DNA of 64,000 nucleotides from Raphanus sativus (Eukaryota > Streptophyta > Magnoliopsida > Brassicales > Brassicaceae). Below the pieces are notes generated by a model. That model ran no database searches. It had not been told where the DNA came from and saw only the letters and a list, made by a program, of their open reading frames with translations. A program made the translations under genes and the position numbers. The stretch lies in NCBI RefSeq assembly GCF_000801105.2, contig NC_079519.1:1548668-1612667 (forward strand), read 5' to 3'. Shown here piece after piece: positions 55,162-64,000 of this stretch. Each line of letters opens with the position of its first letter. Position 1 is the first letter of the stretch.

Positions 55162-55407
55162 AGTAAAAACAGAACCAGTTCTAGAATTCCTAAGGCTAGA
55201 AGCCAAAAAATGAAAAAAATGGCCGAAAATAGAAAAACATGTTGGTGGGGGAGTTTGAACCCTGATTTGATTGAATGTTCAAGAGATATTAAACCACTAT
55301 ACTAAAGATAGATTTTGATCAAAACGTGGCCGATTTTGTTGATATCAATTGGCGGTTGGAAACCGTTTCTTCTATTGTTTGGGTTCAAGGCCGGCCCTGA
55401 GTAAAAA
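55162..55407. mobile_element. hAT-derived small element with perfect 8-bp TSD
   Basis: AGTAAAAA is duplicated at 55162-55169 and 55400-55407. The 230-bp body ends AAGGCCGGCCCTG, a common plant hAT terminus (inverse CAGGGCCGGCC). It begins with a decayed version, CAGAACCAGTTCTAG. The interior has a GTTTGAACCCTGA motif and no frame, so it is non-autonomous. Confidence 0.72.
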
Positions 55408-56620
55408 TTAGATTTAATGCATAAAATTATATTGAGATTATAGAATGATTTTGAAACAAAAAAAAAACTAAATTGACACTTATTATAAAATATATGGAAT
55501 ATATGTAAGGAGATGATGCCTCTCCAATTCAAACCACCTTTGGTATGAAATCATTGAAACTTTTAAGATTCTTTAAATTGGAATCTAAACATTGACTTCA
55601 GGGTCACAAGAGATTATGGACTTATTGGCATTTCTAGTTCTACTCTACTTGGAAATTCTACAATTAAAAAAAAGTTTAATATAACCCAATGTTTTTAAGA
55701 CGGAACCGTGTTAGCAGCTGTGATCATTGTAGACAAACTATTTCACAAACAACAAATTAGTAACAAAAATGACTGCGATATATGAACAAATCGACAATAT
55801 GCATGATGTTGATGTTTCTCTAACTTATGGGTGAAAGTCTTGAAAAAAATTACTCGATCATTTTAGTCTATTTTATATATCTATGATTATTTTTGGACCT
55901 ACTATGAACAACCAAGATGCTTCTGTGCCTGCATTAAATTTATTTAATGAACCAAAGAAATGAAGAGAGGACAAAATCGTAGTTGCAAAATAAAAGTTCT
56001 TAAATTCAGTAGATTTGAGATGAATGAGACCTTTGAAATATTTTTGGCTAGTTACGCGTCAACATTATGGGGCTTATATTTATTGTCTCTTCTGTTTTAG
56101 AGGTTAGTGTTTTTCTTTCGTGGTCCATGCACGTGAATAGTATACTCATTCGTTATATAATCGTGTGTAGTCGATTGCACATCTGCCCTCAAACATTTGA
56201 GCAGGCATCTAAAACATAGCACATAAAATCATCTAAAAATTATTGATATACATCGTTGCTATAATATTTTAAATTTAACTTTGCTAATATTTTTAACAAT
56301 AGTTTCTGCCATACATTTTTATAATTCGCTGGGCCATAGTGGGCTTATAAATTATGACTATAATTGGGCCATAATCAATATCTTACCAAAATTATACCTC
56401 AACAATCTTTAGGCCCATGAGAAAGGAGTGTTCCGTTCACCACTAATTTATATTTTTGCAAAAAAAAAGGTAACTTGCGAGCAGCTGCCGAGCTACCAGA
56501 TTAAAGAGTTTCTTCAGATCAGAAAATACTTCTAAAATTGTCTATTTTTGGATCCCTTTTTAAATAATGAGAAAAAGTAGTAATATAGATGCAATAATAG
56601 AACCAATAATTCTGGTAGAT
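55408..56620. other. intergenic DNA, no gene seen
   Basis: AT-rich sequence without recognisable genes or well-bounded repeats. Just outside, at about 55017-55050, there is an isolated Stowaway-like end (CCATCCGTTTCTAAATATA) without a clear partner. Confidence 0.45.
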
Positions 56621-57553
56621 AAAGGAAAAATGATGGAAAAAGAGAGTGATATAGAAAGGAGAAGAGAGAGAAAAGAGAGAAGTGCGATTTTTTGGGTTGA
56701 GCGTCCGTGCCGGCGCCGGAATCCTAGTTCATCGGTTGTATTTAGTCTCTTTGGCTCCGTCTTCGCCGCGCTTTCAACGAGCGCCTTGTCCGAGCTCTGA
56801 GTCCGCATCCACTTCTAACGGCGGTTGGATTGTGGAGCAACGACGCTCTCGTTTGAAGGCTTCTGGTGGAGAGGAAGCGGTTTGCATGGCTGTGTGTGGT
56901 CTTCTCCGGGAGGTGGAGGCTTCTTTAGCTCCACCGTTGCCGGCTCTAGCTACCGGGAAGAGAGTCTTCGTCAGACTCGTCTCCGCCGGTTTTTGGTCAC
57001 GGAGAGCGGAGGCTAACAAAGCTCCGCGCTGCCGCTTTAGTAACCCGGTGTACTTTTGGGTGTTTGTGGTGAAGGGTGTTTGGTTTGTTAGTCTTGTCGG
57101 TGTGGTGGATGAGGATTAGTCCGAATGAGATCTCAGCAGATGAGGAATTTTCCGATGAAGCTTCCACCGACAAGAGAAGATAGTGGAGGCTGTGATGTCG
57201 GGATTTACTCCCGAGGAAACGAGTTGGTGGTTCTGAAGAGTTTTCGGTATGTCCGATTGACGATCTCGACGGAGGACCACCGGTGATGAAGGTCGACGAG
57301 TTGGTTGCTTCTGTTAAGGCGCCGTTTCGGCGAATCCATCGATTAGAGGCAGAGGTAGAGATGGGGGCTAGGGTTTCCGCAAATCAGTGGACTCGATTTG
57401 GACCTTTAGCCCATTTTCTTTTTTTCTACTGTTGTAAGTGTATTTCGGTTTGGGCTCGGGTCCATGGTTGTTGGACTTGGGCCTTGATAGTGTTATGGGT
57501 TCTGCCTTTTTTCAATATAAAAAATTGACGGAAAAAAAAAAGGAAAAATGATG
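56621..57553 (+). mobile_element. GC-rich ~0.9-kb non-autonomous retroposon with 15-bp TSD and A tail
   Basis: AAAGGAAAAATGATG is present at 56621-56635 and exactly repeated at 57539-57553. The ~903-bp insert ends in an A run, preceded by CAATATAAAAAATTGACGG. Its first half is markedly GC-rich compared with the AT-rich surroundings. Frames across it (for example 56682-57119, 145 residues) show no known domain, so I treat them as chance products of high GC. Size, A tail, long TSD and absence of RT/RNase H resemble Sadhu-type retroposons of Brassicaceae. A retroposed cellular RNA or an internally deleted LINE are alternatives. Confidence 0.7.
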
Positions 57554-58270
57554 AAGAAGTAGGCAGAATATAAAAAGACAGGAATACCCTCGAGCGACTT
57601 CACCTGATTAACCATATTAAAAGCGCTATTGACTCTCAAGAGAGTTGACTAGAAGCAGTACGCACATACCACGTGGCGATATCAGAGAGCGAGTACGCAT
57701 TAACGCGTAAGCAGAGGAGAATTAGATACTCGCACTTTCCGGAAAAAAATTAATTCAGAGGAAATCTTAGCTGTACAGTACTTCTGTCTCTCCCTTTCTT
57801 CATCAAAAGACGAGAGATTAAAAAAAAAAGGACAAAACTTTTAAAGGAATCTCCTCCCCTCAGTTCGAGAAACCACGAAAGGGTTTTACTTTGATTCAGT
57901 TCTTGTTCTCGAAAGTCTTCTCTGCTTTTGTTGTGTAAGTACATGTCTTCTCTTTTATTTGCTGCATATCGAAGCTATTATGCCCTGTTCTGTATGAACC
58001 TCTCGTGAGTTTTGATCTTCAGTACCTTTAGTATATTTGGTTGCTATTACAGATTAGGAGTCTCATGTAGTGTTAATTTGGTGTTTTAATGTGTTAGTTT
58101 GATGAGTTTTTGGTCGGGGTTTAAGTACTTTTTAGTTTCTTGAAATGTAATAAGAATCTGCCTAATTTTTTTTTATAATATGACAGTTTAGGTTTGGATT
58201 TGAAATTGTGTTTTTTATTGTCTTGATGCTGCAGCTTTTTGGACAATACTTTGGTCTTTGGTCTGAAGCA
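57554..58270 (+). promoter_or_regulatory. promoter and leader of the TCHQD gene, with 5' UTR intron
   Basis: A CCACGTGG box at 57669-57676 lies in the probable promoter. The leader has a donor TTGTTGT|GTAAGT at 57934/57935 and an acceptor GATGCTGCAG at 58234, a 300-bp leader intron ending 36 nt before the ATG at 58271. The GC-rich retroposon sits directly upstream. Confidence 0.55.
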
Positions 58271-59173
58271 ATGCAGTTATATCATCATCCATACTCGTTA
58301 GACAGCCAGAGAGTGAGACTAGCTTTGGAAGAGAAAGGCATTGATTACACATCATACCATGTGAATCCCATCACAGGCAAGCACATGGACTCTTCCTTCT
58401 TCAGGATGAATCCCAGCGCCAAACTTCCCGTTTTCAGGAACGGTTCTCACATCATTTTGGACACTATTGAGATCATAGAGTATTATATGCTACAACACTT
58501 TCTCCTCCATTGTTAAAATAATAATATTCTCTTTTTTTTTTGTGTGATAGTAATTAAAAAAGTTATTTTAAAATTTATTAGATACTTGGAGAGAATAGCT
58601 GAGGTGTCTTCTGGTGTAGAGGATGCTACTTTCGGTAGAGAAGTACTTGAATGGATGCGGAAGATCAGAGAATGGGACTCCAAGCTTTTCACACTTGCTC
58701 ACATCCCTGATAATCGCCGCCTCTATGTTTCCAAGTTCTTGAGGATGGTTATGATTGCGCGGATGGCCGAGTCTCCGGACTTGGCCAGTGCTTACCATAG
58801 GAAGCTAAGGGAAGCTTACGAGACAGAGGACAAACTAAAAGACCCTGAAGCCTTGAGGAGAAGCAAAGACCATTTGCTCAGGCTTCTTGATGAGGTTGAG
58901 AGCAGGCTAGAGGGGACGAGTTATGTGGCAGGGAATGAGTTTAGCATGGCTGATGTGATGCTAGTGCCTGTGCTGGCTAGGTTATCGCTGTTGGATTTGG
59001 AAGAGGAGTATATAAGTAGCAGGAAGAATCTTGCTGAGTATTGGGTGGTTGTGAGGAGTAGACCAAGCTACAAGAAGGTTATTGGAAGGTACTTTAGTGG
59101 CTGGAGAAAATATGCAACACTTTTGAAGACTTGGATGTTTGTTAGAGTCAGAAGCTTGCTCAGAAAATATTGA
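58271..59173 (+). CDS. TCHQD: TCHQD-class glutathione S-transferase, 2 exons
   Basis: Exons 58271-58479 and 58582-59173 give 266 residues, the length I recall for the Arabidopsis protein (At1g77290). The splice ATAGA|GTATTA ... TTATTAG|ATACTTGG yields the continuous IEIIEYLERIAE. The N-terminal thioredoxin-like domain (MQLYHHPYSLDSQRVRLALE ... NPSAKLPVFRNG ... DTIEIIEY) binds glutathione; an all-helical C-terminal domain follows (NRRLYVSKFLRMV, YVAGNEFSMADVMLVPVLARL). The class is named after bacterial tetrachlorohydroquinone dehalogenases. The plant enzyme's substrate is not known. A conserved basic/aromatic tail (TWMFVRVRSLLRKY) may be a membrane-associating segment. The ATG at 58271 is chosen over an upstream in-frame Met because the family begins MQLYHHP. 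Confidence 0.94.
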
Positions 59174-59534
59174 AGATTTGGTCTCTTTTGTTTTTGTATT
59201 TCCCACTTTGAATGTTCATTTTACATAACATTGTAAAGTTGAGAAAAGTTTGTAGCAAGCAATATTTATTTGAAGAAGTTTGTAATGTGTGAATAAAGAA
59301 TGTGATTTGCTCTTACATTGAAATGTGAATTTTAATTTATAGATGAAGGTTTTTTACTTTTTGGTTTATAAAACAAAAGAATTTAGAATATACTCAAAAG
59401 GGGTAGAAAAAGCATATGATTTTCCCCTCAAAGGGGACTTTCTTTTCTATGAGCCAAATTAACCAATCAATCATCATCACTTGTAATTCTCCTCGAGAGC
59501 TGAACTTTCATGGAATGTGTACACTTCTCTAAAG
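59174..59534. other. shared 3' region of TCHQD and SDG8
   Basis: The genes are convergent and their stop codons are only about 360 bp apart, so both 3' UTRs and polyadenylation signals must lie here. Nothing else is seen. Confidence 0.6.
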
Positions 59535-62500
59535 TCAAGATTTTCTTGGCTGTTGATCTTCTTCTCTAAAGTTAGATGCCTCAGGTATAGGGATGTTTGC
59601 TGTTTTCTCCCAACCGTTGTTGTTCCGCATCCATGGAGGAACGTTCTGTTTCTGTTGCCGAAAGTAACTTGTTCCTATATCAGATGAAAACTCTCTCTTC
59701 CGGTTTGGAGAGGCTGAGACAGTCCCTGTAGCACCTGAGATGTTCCAACCGGAGTGCTTGATCTCACTGGAGCAACCCGGGTTTCCCATGGAGGAGGGAC
59801 AGACTGTTCCGTTTCTCTTGGCGAAAAACTCGCCGTGAGGAACAGGTGGTAGAGGTGGAAACGGAGAGAACGGTATCCCAGGAGCAACAGACCAGCTGTT
59901 CGGGTCGTCTTTGCAGGGTGAACCACATTGATGAACGATGCTAAGCGGGATTCCATAGGAGACTGTTAGCCGAGAAAGGAACTTTGCTTGTGGCTGTGCG
60001 GTAACTGCGTTAGGCGCATCCGGGCAAGGTGATGTGAACCCGGGTGGAAGGTCGTCTTGGACATCTGTCATGGTTCTTTGCTCCTTTGAAGTAGACGGCT
60101 GGTCCCATCTGCTTTTACGCTTGCGTCCATTTGTCTCAGGAAGGCTGGAGGAAGTAGGTGGTTGTATGCACCCGTCAGATACTGAAGGTGTTTCAGGAGT
60201 TGCGGCCCTTGATGATATGACGGAGGTAAATGGTTCTGCACGTCTTGGCGAATGATGATCATATCTAGGTTCTTGTGATGCTCTGAATCTGCTGTTTATA
60301 GGTGATCTTCTAGACTCAGATCTATCTTCTCTGTCCATGCGCCAAGGTTTTCTAAAATGCTTAGGGATCCATCTGTCTCGGAAGTTTCTCGCAATTTGAT
60401 GAACCTGCAGGCATACACATGAAACCAGTTGGAAACTAGAAGCTATAACCCAGATGATCATCTGACCAAGGTCTCACTTAAATAAATAGATAAAGATGAA
60501 ATGTCATATGGTGCTAGGTACCAACCTGTTTGTCATCATGCTCGGTGAGTGTTAGAATAGACTCCTTGAAGCTGCACAGAGATAAACATGAAATGTCATA
60601 AAATTATCAAGTAAAAGAAAAAAAGACACAGGCGACATAGCCATTATAAAATTTACGAACCTTTCCATCCCTGCATAAGGAGGTGGTCTGACTATATGCT
60701 CCAGTGCAAGAATATCCCTTGTAGCAAGATACTCTAATACCTGAAGCAAAGCAAGTGATATTGATAGTAAATAACCTACAATTTAAGAACACATTTGCTA
60801 GAAAATCTCAAAACTCTTTGGTAACTGGTATTCACTTTGCACAGTCATTTCATACCAAATTTAATGATTATTTCACATTGACTAAGATGAAAGAAGAACT
60901 GCCTTTGGGTTGGTATTATCACTTAACTAAAAAGTGCCTAGTGTGTTCTGACCAAGAATGTACCTTCAAAAGTTTTCGAAGTATTGGGGTCTTCTTAAAA
61001 TCCCTCCGGTATTGTTTCATGATATTGTGTAACATTTGCAGACCTGGAGGTGTTTGGAGGTTAATCCATCTTTATAAGGTAAAAAAGATTCGTACAATAG
61101 AGGAAAAGGACATGACTAGGTACCAACAAGTTAGACGTACCATTCTTGTTGATTATGTCCACTAAAACTGTTCGTGACTTTGTCTTCAAAAGGGCATCAA
61201 GAATCATTGAAAGATCTCGATTGCTGCAATGGTTTTACCCAAAAAAAAAAAAATTCAGGCAACAGATGCAGAGTGTAATAAATCGATAATGTGAACTAAG
61301 ATAAGCAGGTTAAATGCTTGGAGACCTTTGAATTCCTTCATTGGCACTGCCCCGGGAAGCAGCAGTGAGAAGCAGAAGTTTCAAGTATCCCTTTGCTGAA
61401 TCCTGTTTGTTTAAGAAAAGGAAAAGGAACTTAGATAGCTGGATAATGAGGGGATATTAATATGAGAATCACGCCAAGGATGAGAATCACAAACCAATAA
61501 GTAACCCTTAGAAAGAAGCAAAAGATGATGTTTTAACCTTACAGCATAACTAGTAAAAGTGGGAAAGTAATGCTATGCAACTTACCCTCCGCTTGCTAAT
61601 CCCTCCGCCAACATCTAGTAACTCGTTCAGTTTCCCTTCAACTGCAAATTAAATTTGGTGGTGTTATTAGCGAGTATAACTGAATGATTCTGGTATTTTT
61701 ACCAATTCACGTCTAATACTAGTACCATACATGTTTCAATACGCCCGCTGGGAGAGACTTCCTCCGATCCTTTAGATTTGATGGGCTGCTGTTGCAACTT
61801 TTTGACTGGTGTAGTCTGTGCTTTGTTAACACCAGGAAGAGTACTTTTGTCTTGCTTACTAGACCCAGATGAACGAGAAGTTTTCATACGCGGACGAGAT
61901 CGTGAAAGTATCTTCTTATTTTCACCCGATCCTTGCTTTACTGTCTTATTAGCATTTGCACCATCCGAGGACACTCTGCTGGGAGAACTGGTCGTCGGAG
62001 ATGTGTTTTTAGTCTTCTTTTCAAGAAGAACCTCCTGCTGGACATCAATGACAGGCATGTCCGTTGAAAGTTCCTTCGGTACTTCGGTTGGTTGAAAAGA
62101 TGGAGGAATCTCGCTCTCTGGAAGTTTTACAGATAATGAGCTAGGCGATTGGGAAGTAAGGTCCTTGGAATCATCAACCATTTCAGACTTCTGTGGTGGC
62201 ATTTGCATGTCAGAACTATCAATGAAGATCCTAGGAGTTGCATCTAAGATTCCCTCCCCACTTTCATCATCATCAAGGATCACAAGTTCAGGATACTCTT
62301 CATCTGAATCACTTTGAACAACTACATCACCGTTCAAAGGATCTCCCCCAATATAACCTCGGCAATGTGATGACCCACAGTAACACTTTTTGGCAGCGGC
62401 ACCAAAAACCCTCACATAATTGTAGTCAAATGTCAACTCCTGACCCTGGCAAAGCAACAGACAGAATTAAAAATTTCATTATAATTTAATAGCAGACCTT

Positions 62501-64000
62501 GATTCTTTTTGGCTATGGCGTTTGTATTTGTGTAAACATGTTAATTTAATGTGTTCCCTATAAGATCACAACAACATAGTTTATCAAACACCCTTTGAAA
62601 ATTGTTGGCCGTATAAATTTACAATTTCTAGTGAAATTCAATATCACAGAGCATTCGTAAATGTGAGAGAACCTACCTTCTTAAGGTCTTGCATGGAGAA
62701 TATTCCAACGCAAATTTCACCATTCACCATCCACTGCAACAACATTTAATAGGTAAAAAGATAAAAAAACATACACATAAATATATAATAAAGCAGAAGA
62801 AGTAAATAAGAAGCAGACAAGCTCAAGAAGAAGTTTTCTAATCAGATTTTTATCAATGAGTTTATAATCAGACTATGAGTCACGATACCGCAAAGAGCGC
62901 ATAATAGTCACCTTTTCCGTACGGCAGTTAGGTTCACAACTATGGTTAATGAAACGCCCTAGATTTCCCTTTGCACCAGCATCTATTACCTGCATTAACA
63001 AAAAAACTTACAAAGTTACTGCAAAATGCAACACAACCAACAGAGGTGACCTCTCTATGCATAGACCAGTTCAATAAATGTGCAAGGATAAAATAGGCTT
63101 TTGCAATAAAATCGTTGAAGCCATTTTCATATGTTACTTTTAGAGCTTACGCAAGATGGTGATACTGATAAAGATACATACGAGTGTCAGACGAAAAAGA
63201 CAAAGAGAAGAGGATAGTCTCGTCATCTTACGTTTGCAAAGGTCAAATAAGAAACCTAAAAGTAACTAACCACAGCTGCAAGCAAATTGCTTAACCAGAA
63301 AAGGTTTACAAAGATGGAACTTCACTTCTTTAAATATGCATCTAAAATCAGAAAAGAGACGCATTCAGGGAACAATATGTCGTGTACTCGCAAATACTAG
63401 CAATCGCACAGTTTTTACTCAACAACTCCACAGGCTTTAAACAGCAAAACCACTAACCATTTCAATCAAAGATGAAGAAAGAAGCAGCTGGCTTATTAGA
63501 AAGAAAAGATATTTACCTCATTCCCATTCAGAGTCATAAAATAGAAATGTTTCTGACCCATAGAAGCATAATCCTTCTGACGAGCCTCATAGGATTGCAT
63601 ATCAAGCACCTGTTACAAAAAAGAGATGATCCATATGATAGTTCCATCTATTGGCTAACTCACAGTATACATATGTTTTTTGAAAAGCACATATGCGGAA
63701 AAAACTATACGCTAACAAAAGCCCATCTACAACTGATAACATCCTACCAAATTTGAATCATCATCAGAAGCATACCTCTCCAACGTATTCAATAAGGAAT
63801 TGCCCCTCACGTACATCCTCAAGCAATCTCAGGCCATACCCCTTCTTACCAGATTGGAACCTCTCAAACTTAACATATTTCCGTTTTTGAAACTGCAGAA
63901 ATAAGGCCAAAAGATTTGAGAAGATATAACTTGACTGTGAATGTAATGCTTTTGCTTGCAAACAAGACATCACACCTGCTGATTTGAGCATAGATCGCCA
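59535..64000 (-). CDS. SDG8: SDG8/ASHH2/EFS histone H3K36 methyltransferase, C-terminal part (5' part beyond the window)
   Basis: Thirteen exons are seen on the minus strand: 64000-63976 (partial), 63892-63776, 63609-63517, 62989-62912, 62733-62677, 62445-61731, 61641-61586, 61402-61326, 61223-61141, 61043-60964, 60740-60661, 60571-60526 and 60404-59535. They join in frame to about 791 residues. The order is: end of an AWS domain (GDLCSNQQ); SET domain ([32 protein letters not shown], catalytic [22 protein letters not shown]); and post-SET zinc cysteines ([15 protein letters not shown]). A long Ser/Lys-rich linker follows, then a helical region ([18 protein letters not shown] ... [16 protein letters not shown]). 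The tail is Pro-rich, with KRKSRWDQP and DDLPPGF. The enzyme di/trimethylates H3K36 on active genes and affects flowering, branching and immunity. Upstream CW and N-terminal regions must lie outside. Confidence 0.95.

Noticed and set aside
56682..57528. GC-rich frames of 145 and 81 residues as a novel gene
   Set aside because: They lie wholly inside a TSD-flanked, A-tailed insertion, have no known domain and are not joined by convincing splice sites. High GC alone yields long frames.
1..64000. CRISPR array, operon or bacterial-type system
   Set aside because: All repeats are plant transposon or microsatellite types, genes have spliceosomal introns, and no evenly spaced direct-repeat array with unique spacers exists.

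Overview
This is nuclear DNA of a crucifer (Brassicaceae), most likely a Brassica or Raphanus relative. The genes are intron-containing and plant-type. Their order and products match, as far as I remember it, the Arabidopsis thaliana chromosome 1 block around At1g77145-At1g77300. The intergenic space is AT-rich and full of plant mobile elements (Helitrons, Stowaway MITEs, hAT derivatives, LINE 3' ends), which fits an expanded Brassica-type genome. The species cannot be fixed from the window alone.

Genes from left to right: DUF506 protein (-, 4115-5145); PLS-class PPR protein (-, 6742-8160); SKIP, the SNW-domain splicing/transcription co-factor (-, 8432-10279); a DREB A-4 type AP2/ERF factor (-, 16784-17485); STP14-like sugar/H+ symporter (-, 28159-30765); LAZ1 homolog (+, 32422-34316); acyl-activating enzyme (-, 35219-36859); PHD-finger protein (-, 39771-42032); PMT10-type Golgi methyltransferase (-, 45307-47833); receptor-like cytoplasmic kinase with an N-terminal universal-stress-protein domain (-, 49283-52157); TCHQD-type glutathione transferase (+, 58271-59173); and the 3' half of the SDG8/ASHH2 H3K36 methyltransferase (-, 59535 to beyond 64000). 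Exon models were built by hand from frames, splice signals and family similarity. They all close in frame.

The accessory DNA lies mainly at 1-4.1 kb, 11-16.4 kb, 17.7-28 kb, 37-39.5 kb, 43.4-44.7 kb and 52.5-57.6 kb. It holds: (i) a 4.7-kb Helitron (21194-25930) whose exact empty site survives in an adjacent tandem copy; (ii) two sibling Helitrons nested in opposite orientation (12682-14054); (iii) two 5'-truncated LINEs with target-site duplications (TSDs), one about 220 bp upstream of the AP2/ERF start codon; (iv) a GC-rich ~0.9-kb non-autonomous retroposon with a perfect 15-bp TSD; (v) a SINE-like insertion; (vi) three class II elements with 8-bp TSDs (two of them hAT-like) and several Stowaway-type MITEs; (vii) a tight pair of palindromes at 37.6-37.8 kb; and (viii) the most unusual pattern, about ten very small insertions of 11-24 nt, made of little more than a poly(A/T) tail and a few 3'-terminal bases, each between 12-21-bp direct repeats. 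I read these as tail-only products of target-primed reverse transcription.

The genes are not an operon and work independently. SKIP (splicing, Paf1-linked transcription) and SDG8 (H3K36 methylation) are both chromatin/RNA regulators of flowering and stress genes in the literature, but their presence in one block is ancestral gene order rather than evidence of a shared pathway.
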